Shown here: one piece after another, positions 16,535-26,023 of the stretch
Layout: each line of letters begins with the position of its first letter
Position numbering within the stretch: the stretch's first letter is position 1
Origin: Pseudodesulfovibrio sp.
GTDB lineage: Bacteria > Desulfobacterota > Desulfovibrionia > Desulfovibrionales > Desulfovibrionaceae
NCBI GenBank assembly: GCA_016342345.1
Contig: JAEINO010000006.1
Coordinates: 1 to 64,000 of the forward strand
DNA: 64,000 bases
Direction of reading: 5' to 3'
Notes under the pieces: model-generated
Database searches by the model: none
Told to the model about the DNA's origin: nothing
Seen by the model: only the letters and a program-made list of their open reading frames with translations
Program-made: the position numbers and the translations under genes

Positions 16535-18598
16535 CTACTCGCTATCGTCCACTTTTCTGTTGGCGGCAATGACCTTTTCGGCTTCCTGAGGAGGACACTC
16601 CTCATAGGAGGCAAACTCCATAAAGAAAGTACCCTGACCGCCTGTCATGGAATTAAGATCCGGGGCATATTTCAACATTTCGGCCATGGGAACATGGGCC
16701 TTGACCTCGGTGAGACCGGCCTGGGAATCAGACCCCAGAACTTTGCCTCGACGGGAAGACAGATCGCCGATGACATCACCCATAAAGGAATCAGGCACAC
16801 CCACGGTGACCAGCATGACCGGCTCAAGAAGTGCCATCTTGGCCTTTTCACAGGCTTTCTTGAAAGCCACGGAACCTGCAACCTTGAATGCCATTTCCGA
16901 CGAATCAACAGAATGGTAACTGCCATCGTACAAGGTGACCTCGAAATCTATGATCGGGTATCCGGCAAGAACTCCGCGGGCCGCAACTTCCCTGACGCCC
17001 TTGTCCACCGCCGGGATGAACTGGCGCGGAATGGAGCCACCAACAATGTTATTGATGAATTCATAGCCCTCACCGTGAACTCTGGGAGCCACATGAATCC
17101 AGCAATCACCGAACTGACCTCGCCCGCCTGACTGTTTCTTGTGGCGGCCCTGAACATCATTTGCGCCAGTCTTGAACGTTTCGCGATACGGAACCTTGGG
17201 CGTCTTGAGAACGATCTCGGTCTTGTAACGACGCTTGGCCTTTTCAACGGAGATTTCTATATGGTTCTGGCCCATGCCGGACAGCAGGATATCACCGGAC
17301 TCCCCGTCACGCGTCAAATTCAGGGTAATATCTTCATCCAGCAACTTGGCGACAGCGGCGTAAACCTTGTCCTCTTCACCCTTTTCGGCCGGAGCCAGGG
17401 CAAAGGTAATCAGTTGCGGAGCCATTTCAGGCTTTCTGAGAACAAAATCATCCTTTTCAGACACCAATGTATCGCCAGTGGATGTATTCTTCAACTTGGC
17501 TAGAGTCACGATTGAACCGGGTCCCATGGCAACCTTGGACTGGGTCTGCTCCTTGCCGTTCATGAGTTGAAGCTGGCCCACGCGCTCCTTCTCGCCATTG
17601 CAGGCATTGAGCAAGGCCGAATCAGGACTCAATTCACCGGACAGGACGCGAACAATGGTCTGTTGACCGGCAAATGGGTCTGCCTGGGTCTTAAAGACAA
17701 AACAGGCCAAAGGTTCGTCTGGAGAACTGACACGTTCGCCATTCTCTCCCTCCCAGGCCTTGTGATCCAGTGGCCCGGGCAACAAATTCTGCACGGTGTC
17801 CAGGATCATCTGGCCGCCCTGATTATTCAGGGCTGAAGAGACGACAACTGGGACCAACTCGCCGGAAGCGACACCCGCCTTGAGTCCCTTGGTAATTTCC
17901 TCGGGAGACAATTCACCCTCTTCAAGATATTTTTCCATGAGTTCTTCATCGCTTTCCGCAATGTTCTCGATCATGGTTTCGCGCAAAATTTCCACTTCGT
18001 CAGCGATGTCTTCAGGGACATCCACTTCAGAAACCGCACCATCATCTCCGAACATCAAGGCCTTGCCGGACATCATGTCCACAACGCCCTTGAAGGTCTC
18101 CCTGGAGCCAATAGGATAATAAAGCAAAGCGGGCCGTGCGCCCAAGGATTCGGAAACAGAATTGAATGCAGTATCAAACTCGGCGCGATCCCGATCCATC
18201 TTGTTGATAACGATCATGGATGGCAGGCCCAACTTCTGAATCTGAGTCCATATCTTGCGGGTCAACGGCTTGATTCCGTCCACCGCGTCAATAACGAGGA
18301 CCACACCATCAGCAGCGGTCAAACCGTAGGAAAGGTCACCTGAAAAATTGGAATCACCGGGAGTATCGATGAGAAAATGATCATTCTTCTTCCACTTGTA
18401 GTTGGCAAAGCCAGGCTGTGTGGAACCGCGGCGTTTGATCTCCTCTGGCTCATAGTCAAGCACGGTAGTTCCGTCTTCGACCTTGCCGAGGCGATTGACA
18501 ACGCCAGCATTAAAAAGAAGCATTTCGGCAACGGTGGTCTTACCGCTACCACCATGACCGACGAGTGCATAGGTTCTCTGTGTTTTCAGGTCAGGCAT
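16535..18598 (-). CDS. Elongation factor G paralogue (EF-G2 type)
   Basis: Translational GTPase of 687 aa with P-loop GHGGSGKTT at about 14-22, G3 IDTPGDSNFSG, and G4 NKMD. Domains II-V follow in EF-G order. The N-terminal GHGGSGKTTVAEMLLF form, rather than the AHIDAGKTT of canonical EF-G, places it with the EF-G2-like paralogues, whose cellular role is less settled than translocation by FusA. The canonical fusA with the str operon is not here. GTGGAG precedes the ATG. It is monocistronic, with a strong hairpin after the stop and a divergent gene upstream. Confidence 0.88.
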   Translation of the reverse strand: MPDLKTQRTYALVGHGGSGKTTVAEMLLFNAGVVNRLGKVEDGTTVLDYEPEEIKRRGSTQPGFANYKWKKNDHFLIDTPGDSNFSGDLSYGLTAADGVVLVIDAVDGIKPLTRKIWTQIQKLGLPSMIVINKMDRDRAEFDTAFNSVSESLGARPALLYYPIGSRETFKGVVDMMSGKALMFGDDGAVSEVDVPEDIADEVEILRETMIENIAESDEELMEKYLEEGELSPEEITKGLKAGVASGELVPVVVSSALNNQGGQMILDTVQNLLPGPLDHKAWEGENGERVSSPDEPLACFVFKTQADPFAGQQTIVRVLSGELSPDSALLNACNGEKERVGQLQLMNGKEQTQSKVAMGPGSIVTLAKLKNTSTGDTLVSEKDDFVLRKPEMAPQLITFALAPAEKGEEDKVYAAVAKLLDEDITLNLTRDGESGDILLSGMGQNHIEISVEKAKRRYKTEIVLKTPKVPYRETFKTGANDVQGRHKKQSGGRGQFGDCWIHVAPRVHGEGYEFINNIVGGSIPRQFIPAVDKGVREVAARGVLAGYPIIDFEVTLYDGSYHSVDSSEMAFKVAGSVAFKKACEKAKMALLEPVMLVTVGVPDSFMGDVIGDLSSRRGKVLGSDSQAGLTEVKAHVPMAEMLKYAPDLNSMTGGQGTFFMEFASYEECPPQEAEKVIAANRKVDDSE

Positions 18599-18860
18599 TC
18601 TCTACTCCACTTATATTTATTGGTTTTTTCCTATTTTTCGGGGTACCTCCGCCCCACGTTATCACTGGCACTTGGTTTTTCGCAGCTTTAGTCCTATAGG
18701 AAGTGCAACGCGAACTTGTCAAGTAGTCAAAACCAGTAGTCGTTATGCGTAACAAATTGTAATAGCTTGTCATTTTAATTTAATTCAGATTTTAACACAT
18801 TATTACATCAATTTTACAGATAGTTAGCTCACTTTTCCTATAAACCTTCAGGAGCATGTA

Positions 18861-19823
18861 TTGCAACTTTCAAAAGAAATTATTACCGCTTCGGCGGACT
18901 CCATAGATGATACCGGTTCCCATTTATTCTGGCGCAGCAATGCCAATGAGTCGCTGTCCGAATCCATCAACGAATTCGGTCAGGCCGCCCCTATACTTGC
19001 GAGCAAGAGTGACACCGGCTTCAAACTCATTGCGGGTTATTCAAGACTATCCGCATTGCGTCAGACCAATCAACTTGTTCTCGTCCGCATGGTCCTCGAC
19101 GCCGATGATCGCGACATGGGATTGCTCTATCTGGCAGACAATGCACACCGCCCTCTGGACGATGGAATGCGCCTAGCCGCCCTGCGCTACTTTCAACCCA
19201 TATCTGATGATAAGACACTCAAAACGGACATCCTGCCACGACTGGGCATCAAACCCAAAAGCAAGGATGCCAAGCTGCTCCTCTCCTGGCTCGACATGCC
19301 GGACAACTGGCAGGCTCACCTCGCTGCCGGAGATGTCCCGCTGGCTGCCTGTACGCCACTGAATCGCATGAGCGATCAGGATCGGTTGGCTGTGGAACCA
19401 CTCTTTGCAGGATTTTCCTGGTCCCGATCCAATGCCGTTAATGTCCTGACATGGCTTTTCGAAACCTCGAAAATGACCTTGAAACCCATTGCGGATATCC
19501 TGCAACAATCCGGAATGACGAACATCCTGCAACAAGGGCTATCGCCCAAGGATGCCATTGCCCGTCTTTGCGCGGCAGCCAAGACAGCCCGCTATCCCGA
19601 GCTTTCCAGCCTGCAGAACCGATTCGACCGCGCTGCTACAGGCATAACCGCCGGAACCAGATGGCGAATGGTACAGCCCGACAATTTCGAAACAGGCGGT
19701 GCCGAGTTGATCATCCAGGTCAAGAATGAAACACAACTGAAAAAAGCCGTGGAAGACCTTGAAATCATGGCAGGTGTCCCGACATGGCGGGAAATATGGA
19801 CACTTGGTGGCAAGAATGACTAA
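18861..19823 (+). CDS. ParB-like (ParB/Srx-fold) protein
   Basis: The 320-residue product has a ParB N-terminal-type domain: LSESINEFGQAAPIL at about 32-46, then LIAGYSRLSALR at about 56-67, corresponding to the box where chromosomal ParB has GERR. The rest is helical and I cannot assign a helix-turn-helix with certainty. No parA is nearby, so it is unlikely to be the chromosome segregation ParB. It starts with TTG, with CAGGAG eight bases upstream; the nearby ATG is out of frame. It overlaps the SPL-like radical SAM gene by eight bases, so the two are translationally coupled and probably work together. Confidence 0.7.
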   Translation: MQLSKEIITASADSIDDTGSHLFWRSNANESLSESINEFGQAAPILASKSDTGFKLIAGYSRLSALRQTNQLVLVRMVLDADDRDMGLLYLADNAHRPLDDGMRLAALRYFQPISDDKTLKTDILPRLGIKPKSKDAKLLLSWLDMPDNWQAHLAAGDVPLAACTPLNRMSDQDRLAVEPLFAGFSWSRSNAVNVLTWLFETSKMTLKPIADILQQSGMTNILQQGLSPKDAIARLCAAAKTARYPELSSLQNRFDRAATGITAGTRWRMVQPDNFETGGAELIIQVKNETQLKKAVEDLEIMAGVPTWREIWTLGGKND

Positions 19824-20934
19824 ACACGTTGAACTCCCTGTCCATCTGCGAAAGATTGCCCATGTGTTCGTGGATGAATCCATGCAGGATTCGCCCATTG
19901 CCCGCCGAGTACGCAAACAATTGATCGGCACCACGCTTGAAAACATCCCCTGGACCACTGTTTCCCCTGATTCCGACCGTGTGGAATTCGATGAGGGGGA
20001 TGCTCAGGCCCTGTATCTCAAGGAATATAAGGGAAAATTTCTTCGTTTCTGCCCCGGCACACGAGCCTACCACTGCTGTGGCTACAGGATCATCCATATC
20101 GGCGAGAACTGCCCCATGGCCTGTTCCTACTGTATCCTCCAGGCATATTTTCAGGATCGTATTCTCAAAATCTGGGCCAATCAGGATGACCTCTTCAAGG
20201 AACTCGGTGACGGCTTCGGAGCTGACCCAAACACTCGCTACCGCGTTGGTACAGGAGAATTCACCGACTCCCTGGCCCTGGAACACCTGACCGGTTACAG
20301 CCACGATCTTGTGAGCTTCCTCAACGATTACGACAATGTCGTGCTGGAATTGAAATCCAAGGCCGTGGATCTGTCATGGATGCAGGCAACCAAACGCACT
20401 GACCGTGTGCTTCCGGCCTGGTCTCTCAATGCTCCGATCATCAACGAACAAGAGGAATTCGACGTTTCCACGCTCACGGAACGCCTTGAGGCCGCCCGCA
20501 CCTGTGCCCAAGCTGGATTCCGCGTCTGTCTGCACTTCGACCCGGTCATTCACTACCCGGGATGGCGCACAGGATATGCCGAAATCATTGATCAGATCTT
20601 CGAATATGTAAAGCCGGAGGACATTGCCTACATGAGCATCGGCTCCTTCCGTTGCATGCCCCAACTGACACCAATCATAGCCAACAATTTCCCGGACACC
20701 AATTACATATATAACGAGTTTGTGCCAGGACTGGACGGCAAGGCCCGGCTGCTACGACCGCTTCGCGTGGAACAGTTCTCCTTTATGGTTGACCGACTGC
20801 GCTCCCATGGCATGGACAAGCAACTCTATTTCTGCATGGAATCAACCGAAGTCTGGCAGGAAGTATTCGGCTATTCGCCCTCTGATTTCGGTGGACTGGG
20901 CAAGCGACTCATGGCGCAGGCCTTTGGCGAGTAA
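19816..20934 (+). CDS. Spore photoproduct lyase-like radical SAM protein
   Basis: The 372-residue product carries the radical SAM cluster Cys99-X3-Cys103-X2-Cys106 in ENCPMACSYCILQ, in the CX3CX2C form used by spore photoproduct lyase, and the SPL-like TDSLALEHLT and HPGWR-type (HYPGWRTGY) segments. Members of this family outside spore formers have unknown substrates. From my memory of the Bacillus enzyme, the hydrogen-donor Cys141 lies in EAACTSDIVGID; the aligned stretch here is GTGEFTDSLALE, with no cysteine. So canonical thymine-dimer repair is doubtful. The start at 19816 overlaps the ParB-like gene. Confidence 0.82.
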   Translation: MTKHVELPVHLRKIAHVFVDESMQDSPIARRVRKQLIGTTLENIPWTTVSPDSDRVEFDEGDAQALYLKEYKGKFLRFCPGTRAYHCCGYRIIHIGENCPMACSYCILQAYFQDRILKIWANQDDLFKELGDGFGADPNTRYRVGTGEFTDSLALEHLTGYSHDLVSFLNDYDNVVLELKSKAVDLSWMQATKRTDRVLPAWSLNAPIINEQEEFDVSTLTERLEAARTCAQAGFRVCLHFDPVIHYPGWRTGYAEIIDQIFEYVKPEDIAYMSIGSFRCMPQLTPIIANNFPDTNYIYNEFVPGLDGKARLLRPLRVEQFSFMVDRLRSHGMDKQLYFCMESTEVWQEVFGYSPSDFGGLGKRLMAQAFGE

Positions 20935-21090
20935 AACGCCTACGACATCCAGGGAAAGGAAAAGGCCCAAACAGACCAACATGCGCAAGGTGCCGCCCTT
21001 TGCCACAACAACCCAATCTCTCCATTTAAAGGAATTAGCACTTGCCAACCATATAATTATGGGCTAAATACCCCCGACTTCAAATTCACA

Positions 21091-21152
21091 CATCCTGCCC
21101 ATAACTCCGGGTGGCCCGTATTGGTACGGGCTCCTTATTGGACCGCAGGATG
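21091..21152 (+). promoter_or_regulatory. Structured 5' leader of rpsB-tsf
   Basis: CATCCTGC at 21091-21098 is exactly complementary to GCAGGATG at 21145-21152, enclosing a second perfect stem GCCCGTA-TTGG-TACGGGC at 21114-21131. The structure lies 24 bases before the rpsB start. Ribosomal protein S2 is known to autoregulate rpsB-tsf through its mRNA leader in other bacteria, so this is a candidate S2-binding or attenuation leader. A TATAAT near 21050 could be the -10 element. Confidence 0.6.
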
Positions 21153-21175
21153 GACGAAAAACCCAGGAGATTATC

Positions 21176-22177
21176 ATGGCTTATGTTACTATGAAGCAGA
21201 TGCTGGAGACCGGCGTCCACTTCGGTCACCAAACCCGTCGTTGGAATCCGAAAATGCGTTCCTACATCTTCGGCGCCCGCAATGGCATCCACATCATGGA
21301 CCTGCAGCAGACCGTCAAGATGTTTGCCACCGCCCATGACTTTATTGTCGACACCGTGACCAAAGGCGGCAAAGTGCTGTTCATCGGCACCAAACGTCAG
21401 GCTCAGGAATCCATGAAACTGGAAGCCGAACGCGCTGGCATGTACTTCGTCACCCATCGCTGGATGGGCGGCACCCTGACAAACTTTCAGACCATCAAGA
21501 AATCCATCGACCGCCTGAAGACCCTTGAGCAGATGTTCGAGGATGGCACCATCTCCCGCTACACCAAAAAAGAAGCAGTGGGAATGAACCGCGAAGTCAA
21601 AAAGCTGAACCTGGCCCTCGGCGGCATCAAGGATCTGGCCGAAGCACCTCGCGCCGCATTTGTGGTCGATCCCAAACGTGAAGCTATCGCCATTCAGGAA
21701 TGCCGCAAGCTCGGTATCCCGGTCGTCGCTGTTGTAGACTCCAACTGCGATCCCGACATGGTTGACTACATCATCCCCGGCAACGATGACGCCATACGCG
21801 CCATCAAGCTGTTCGCTACTCACATTGCCGATGCCTGCATCGAAGGTGCTGCCATGCACAAGGACTTCGCTTCCAAGGAAGCTGAAGAAGCCAAGGCAGC
21901 CAAGGCAGCCAAAGCCGCAGCAGCCCCCAAGAAAGAAGCTCCCAAGGCAGACGGTCCCAAGGTAGAGAAGAAGATCAAGGCCGCTCCCAAAAAAGAAAAA
22001 AAAGTTGAAGCACCTGCCGCAGCACCGGCCGCAGCACCGGCCGCAGCTCCTACCGCAGCTCCTGTTGCCGCACCTGTTGCAGCTCCTACCGCAGCACCGG
22101 CTCCCGCACCTGTTGCAGCTCCTACCGCAGCACCGGTTGCCGCACCTGTTGCAACTCCTACCGAGGAGAAAAAATAA
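21176..22177 (+). CDS. rpsB: 30S ribosomal protein S2 with Ala/Pro-rich tail
   Basis: The first about 235 residues are a normal S2 ([20 protein letters not shown] at the start; [32 protein letters not shown]). S2 usually stops near 240-260 residues. Here it continues to 333 with a lysine/alanine linker ([19 protein letters not shown]) and about 60 residues of AAP, TAAP and VAAP repeats. The repeat DNA stays in frame, uses varied codons and ends normally. CCAGGAG precedes the ATG. The stop shares a base with the tsf start (TAATG), so S2 and EF-Ts are coupled. Confidence 0.97.
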   Translation: MAYVTMKQMLETGVHFGHQTRRWNPKMRSYIFGARNGIHIMDLQQTVKMFATAHDFIVDTVTKGGKVLFIGTKRQAQESMKLEAERAGMYFVTHRWMGGTLTNFQTIKKSIDRLKTLEQMFEDGTISRYTKKEAVGMNREVKKLNLALGGIKDLAEAPRAAFVVDPKREAIAIQECRKLGIPVVAVVDSNCDPDMVDYIIPGNDDAIRAIKLFATHIADACIEGAAMHKDFASKEAEEAKAAKAAKAAAAPKKEAPKADGPKVEKKIKAAPKKEKKVEAPAAAPAAAPAAAPTAAPVAAPVAAPTAAPAPAPVAAPTAAPVAAPVATPTEEKK

Positions 22178-22986
22178 TGGCTATCACTGCTGCACAAGTT
22201 AAAGAACTGCGCGAGAAAACCGGCGCAGGCATGATGGATTGCAAAAAAGCTCTGGTTGAATCCGGAGGAGACGAAGAAAAAGCAGTCATGTATCTTCGCG
22301 AGAAGGGCCTGTCCAAAGCCGCCAAAAAGGCTGGCCGCGCCACCTCCGAAGGCCTGATAGTTCCGTTCCTCTCCGCAGACGGCAAAACCGCTGCCATTGC
22401 AGAACTCATGTGCGAGACCGATTTCGTTGCCAAGAACGAAGCCTTTCAGGCTTTTGCAACAGCCCTGTCCGAAAAGGTCGCAGGCCTGGACGTGACCACT
22501 GGTTCCGCTGACGATCTGCCGGCTGATGTCGCAGACGTCACCGACCTTATCGCCACGCTCGGCGAAAACATGGGTGTTGGCCGTTTTGCAAAAGTGTCAA
22601 CGGATGGCGTCCTCGGCATCTACCTGCACAGCAACGACAAGCTCGCCTGTATTGTCGAACTGACCAATTGCGACGATGCAAATCTGGCCAAGGATGTTGC
22701 CATGCATGCCGCTGCCATGAATCCGACCTGCATCACTTCAGACGAACTTCCCCAGGAAACCCTGGACAAGGAAAAAGCCTTGTATCTGAAGCAGGCAATG
22801 GACGAAGGCAAGCCCGAAAACATTGCAGAAAAAATTGTTTCAGGTCGCCTGAACAAACTCTACAAAGAAGTCTGTCTCATCGAGCAGACCTTCATCAAGG
22901 ATGACAAGCAGACCATCAAGCAGATCCTGGGCGGCGCAAAAGTCGCCAGCTTCCATCGATTGGCACTCGGCGAAAAATCCGAATAA
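22177..22986 (+). CDS. tsf: Elongation factor Ts
   Basis: Guanine nucleotide exchange factor for EF-Tu. The 269-residue product begins with the UBA-like domain and signature LREKTGAGMMDCKKAL, followed by AAKKAGRATSEG and LMCETDFVAKNEAFQ, which contacts the EF-Tu Mg2+ site. Its start overlaps the rpsB stop by one base. A strong terminator follows 15 bp later, so rpsB-tsf is a complete transcription unit. Confidence 0.97.
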   Translation: MAITAAQVKELREKTGAGMMDCKKALVESGGDEEKAVMYLREKGLSKAAKKAGRATSEGLIVPFLSADGKTAAIAELMCETDFVAKNEAFQAFATALSEKVAGLDVTTGSADDLPADVADVTDLIATLGENMGVGRFAKVSTDGVLGIYLHSNDKLACIVELTNCDDANLAKDVAMHAAAMNPTCITSDELPQETLDKEKALYLKQAMDEGKPENIAEKIVSGRLNKLYKEVCLIEQTFIKDDKQTIKQILGGAKVASFHRLALGEKSE

Positions 22987-23000
22987 TTTAAAAAAATGAA

Positions 23001-23025
23001 ACGGGCCTCACGGCCCGTTTTTTTT
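23001..23025 (+). terminator. Rho-independent terminator of rpsB-tsf
   Basis: ACGGGCC-TCAC-GGCCCGT followed by eight T. A textbook terminator directly after tsf and before pyrH. Confidence 0.92.
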
Positions 23026-23094
23026 GATCGAAAAACATGCTATCGCCTTTGGGCGAGATCAATTCACAACCTTATTTGAAATGCAGGGGTCAAA

Positions 23095-23817
23095 ATGGAC
23101 ACAGTGCGGTACTCGCGGGTTTTACTCAAACTCAGTGGCGAAGCTCTCGCCGGAGAACAAAAATTCGGCATTGAACCGGCAGCCATAGGCCAGTTTGCCA
23201 AAGAGATTGCCGAAGTGGCAGCCACTGGTTTACAGATTGCTCTCGTCATTGGCGGCGGAAACATCTTTCGCGGCATGGCTGCCAGTGCCAAGGGCATGGA
23301 CCGTGCTCAGGCCGACTACATGGGAATGCTGGCAACTGTAATGAACGCCCTGGCCGTACAGGACGCACTGGAAAAAAACGGCTGTGACACCCGTGTGATG
23401 ACGGCTTTCAGCATGGCTGAGGTGGCCGAACCGTATATTCGCAGACGTGCTGTCAGGCATCTGGAAAAAGGACGTGTGGTCATCTGCGCCGCCGGAACCG
23501 GCAACCCCTATTTTACCACGGACAGCGCAGCCGCCCTTCGCGCACTGGAACTCAAGTGTGACGCCATTTTCAAAGCCACAAAAGTGGACGGCGTGTACGA
23601 CAAGGACCCGATGAAACACGATGACGCTGTCAGATATGACACGGTCTCGTATCTCGAAACTCTGGAAAAACGACTCGGTGTCATGGACTCCACCGCCATT
23701 TCCATGGCACGAGACAACAACTTGCCGATCATCGTCTTCAACCTGTATAAGGAAGGCAACATCCGCAAGGCCGCCAACGGTGAACCCATAGGAACAACAG
23801 TCCAAGGAGGAAACTAA
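23095..23817 (+). CDS. pyrH: UMP kinase
   Basis: Phosphorylates UMP to UDP; hexameric amino-acid-kinase fold. The 240-residue product has [13 protein letters not shown] at the start, [10 protein letters not shown], and [17 protein letters not shown], all conserved in PyrH. CAGGGGTC precedes the ATG. It leads a run of pyrH-frr-uppS-cdsA-dxr-rseP-tsaB, the common bacterial order of nucleotide, ribosome recycling and envelope lipid genes, one base before frr. Confidence 0.96.
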   Translation: MDTVRYSRVLLKLSGEALAGEQKFGIEPAAIGQFAKEIAEVAATGLQIALVIGGGNIFRGMAASAKGMDRAQADYMGMLATVMNALAVQDALEKNGCDTRVMTAFSMAEVAEPYIRRRAVRHLEKGRVVICAAGTGNPYFTTDSAAALRALELKCDAIFKATKVDGVYDKDPMKHDDAVRYDTVSYLETLEKRLGVMDSTAISMARDNNLPIIVFNLYKEGNIRKAANGEPIGTTVQGGN

Positions 23818-23818
23818 T

Positions 23819-24373
23819 ATGCAATCCGTACTTGATGATGGAAAAAAACGCATGCTCGGCGCAATCAGCGCACTTGACAAGGAATTCGGAAAACTGCGCA
23901 CAGGTCGTGCCACCACGGCACTCGTGGACGGAATCGTAGTGGATTACTACGGCACTCCCACGCCCATAGGGCAGCTCTCCTCAATTTCCGTTCCGGACTC
24001 CAAGACAGTTACCATTCAGCCTTGGGATAAAGGCGCATTCGGTGCCGTTGAAAAAGCCATCCAGAACTCCGACCTTGGCCTCAATCCGGCCAACGATGGC
24101 AAAATCATTCGCATCACGATTCCGCAACTGACCGAGGAACGCCGCAAGGAACTTGTCAAAATCGCAAAAAAATACACGGAAGACGGCAAAATCGCCCTCC
24201 GCAACGTCCGACGCGACATGAACGATGCTCTCAAGAAACTTGAAAAAGACAAGGACATCAGCGAAGATGAGAGGAAAAAAAGCGAAAATGACGTCCAAAA
24301 GATGACTGATGACTTCGTCAAAAAATGTGACGAAGTGTTGGCAGCAAAAGAAAAAGAGATCCTCGAGATCTAG
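23819..24373 (+). CDS. frr: Ribosome recycling factor
   Basis: With EF-G, splits the post-termination ribosome. The 184-residue product has [36 protein letters not shown] and the three-helix bundle segment [24 protein letters not shown] split across the middle. AGGAGG is nine bases upstream of the ATG, inside the intergenic end of pyrH. It is followed by uppS after eleven bases. Confidence 0.97.
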   Translation: MQSVLDDGKKRMLGAISALDKEFGKLRTGRATTALVDGIVVDYYGTPTPIGQLSSISVPDSKTVTIQPWDKGAFGAVEKAIQNSDLGLNPANDGKIIRITIPQLTEERRKELVKIAKKYTEDGKIALRNVRRDMNDALKKLEKDKDISEDERKKSENDVQKMTDDFVKKCDEVLAAKEKEILEI

Positions 24374-24384
24374 CAGGATTATCC

Positions 24385-25095
24385 TTGGACACAACACATA
24401 TTCCTGCTCACATAGCCATCATCATGGATGGCAATGGCAGATGGGCAAAACAGCGTGGACTTCCCCGGACCGATGGTCACAAGGCCGGGACTGAGGCAGT
24501 CCGCGCAGTTGTCGCTCGCTGTCGTGAACTGGGCGTCAAATATCTCACTCTCTACACCTTTTCCAAAGAAAACTGGTCACGCCCGAAAGAAGAGATAAAA
24601 ACCCTCTTCGATCTGCTGTCCACCTATCTCAAAAGAGAAGAAAAAAGTCTCAAGGAACAGGGAATCCGACTCAAGGTTCTGGGCGATATCAATGCCATGC
24701 CCATGGCTGTCCGCCAAGTGCTCAAACACCTCATGCGGCAGACAAAAAAAGGCTCGGGCATGACGCTGAACCTGGCTCTCAACTATTCCGGCCGAGACGA
24801 GATTCTCCGGGCTGCCAAGGCCATGGTAGTCAAAGGCATTGAACCGGACGACATTACCGAAGAAGCTTTCCAAAAAGAACTGTGGACCGCAGGCCAGCCC
24901 GACCCGGACCTGATCATCCGCACAAGCGGAGAACTCCGCCTGTCAAACTACCTCCTTTTTCAGTGTGCCTACTCCGAATTCTACTTCACGGATATATACT
25001 GGCCGGACTTCTCCCCGGCCGAACTGGAAAAAGCCATCGCTGAACTCGGAAACAGGCAACGACGTTTTGGAAAGACCCAAGAACAACTCCCATGA
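24385..25095 (+). CDS. uppS: Undecaprenyl (isoprenyl) diphosphate synthase
   Basis: cis-Prenyltransferase building the C55 lipid carrier for peptidoglycan and glycans. The 236-residue product has the catalytic IIMDGNGRWAKQRG near residues 12-25, YTFSKENWSRP and the C-terminal RTSGELRLSNYLLFQ. It starts with TTG at 24385, supported by AGGATT a few bases upstream and by the family-like N-terminus; no ATG precedes the catalytic Asp. Located in the expected place between frr and cdsA. Confidence 0.94.
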   Translation: MDTTHIPAHIAIIMDGNGRWAKQRGLPRTDGHKAGTEAVRAVVARCRELGVKYLTLYTFSKENWSRPKEEIKTLFDLLSTYLKREEKSLKEQGIRLKVLGDINAMPMAVRQVLKHLMRQTKKGSGMTLNLALNYSGRDEILRAAKAMVVKGIEPDDITEEAFQKELWTAGQPDPDLIIRTSGELRLSNYLLFQCAYSEFYFTDIYWPDFSPAELEKAIAELGNRQRRFGKTQEQLP

Positions 25096-25200
25096 GATCA
25101 TTTATAATATATTCTCGTATGTTGCCCCCCGGCCTCAAATAACGTACACACAACAGACTTGGACATGATGGGCATTCTAAACAAACGCTAAAAATCATAT

Positions 25201-26001
25201 ATGGATATTTCCCTACATAAAAAACGAATTGCCACAAGTATCGGCCTTGCCGCTATTCCTGCGCTGGCAATCCTCTTTCAGGGCTGGGTACTGTTTGCGG
25301 TTCTCGCCCTGTTCAGCGTCCTGGCCCTGTGGGAATTTTACGACATGTTCCGCCCGGTCGGCGGCATGACATCCTACAAAGCTCTCGGAGGAATATTCAC
25401 TTTTTTGCTCCTCGGTGCATTCACAATCGAAGATCCCCGCTGTCCGGGTATCATACTCATAAGTGCCTTCTGGACATCGGCATTACTGTTTCTAGGCAGC
25501 TACAGTAAAGACCTCTCGGCATCCTACAAACAGGCAGCCATATTTCTGGCCGGACTCATCTACATCCCACTGAATTTTCATTTTTTTCTGGGTTTCAATC
25601 GATTCGAGATATTTCTCGTCATTGGTGCAGCCGCCATATCCGATACTGCCGCCTTTTATTCAGGCACCTTGTGGGGAAAGAAAAAGATATGGCCCAAGAT
25701 CAGCCCAAAAAAATCATGGATTGGCTGTCTGGGAGGCATGAGCGCGTGCATTGTCGGCGTCACTCTCTTTGGTACGCTGTTCGGACAGGCCGCATGGTGG
25801 CAATGGATTCTGCTCGGCGCAGCACTCAACATTGCCGCCCAATTCGGTGATTTCTTCGAGTCTGCCCTCAAACGCTCGCAGGGCGTCAAGGACTCCGGCA
25901 CTATCCTGCCCGGTCACGGAGGCTTGCTCGACCGAGTGGACAGCATGCTTTTCGCAGTACCTGTTTATGGCTTGATCCAAACATTCAAACCATTTTTCTA
26001 A
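25201..26001 (+). CDS. cdsA: Phosphatidate cytidylyltransferase
   Basis: Makes CDP-diacylglycerol from phosphatidate and CTP in the inner membrane. The 266-residue product has about seven hydrophobic segments and the CDS signature near the C-terminus, SALKRSQGVKDSG then LPGHGGLLDRVDS, with the metal-binding acids. No clear ribosome site is seen before the ATG, and about 105 bp of sequence without a gene separates it from uppS, so the start is somewhat uncertain. It lies directly ahead of dxr. Confidence 0.93.
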   Translation: MDISLHKKRIATSIGLAAIPALAILFQGWVLFAVLALFSVLALWEFYDMFRPVGGMTSYKALGGIFTFLLLGAFTIEDPRCPGIILISAFWTSALLFLGSYSKDLSASYKQAAIFLAGLIYIPLNFHFFLGFNRFEIFLVIGAAAISDTAAFYSGTLWGKKKIWPKISPKKSWIGCLGGMSACIVGVTLFGTLFGQAAWWQWILLGAALNIAAQFGDFFESALKRSQGVKDSGTILPGHGGLLDRVDSMLFAVPVYGLIQTFKPFF

Positions 26002-26023
26002 CCAACCGCACCCCAGAGCACCC

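Noticed and set aside
18665-18685. Sigma-54-like TGGCACTTGGTTTTTC
   Set aside because: The -12 part lacks TTGC at the right distance, and no sigma-54-type gene follows.
22014-22170. Repeat DNA at the end of rpsB as an array or frameshift
   Set aside because: The repeats are in-frame Ala/Pro codons with varied third bases and a normal stop overlapping tsf.
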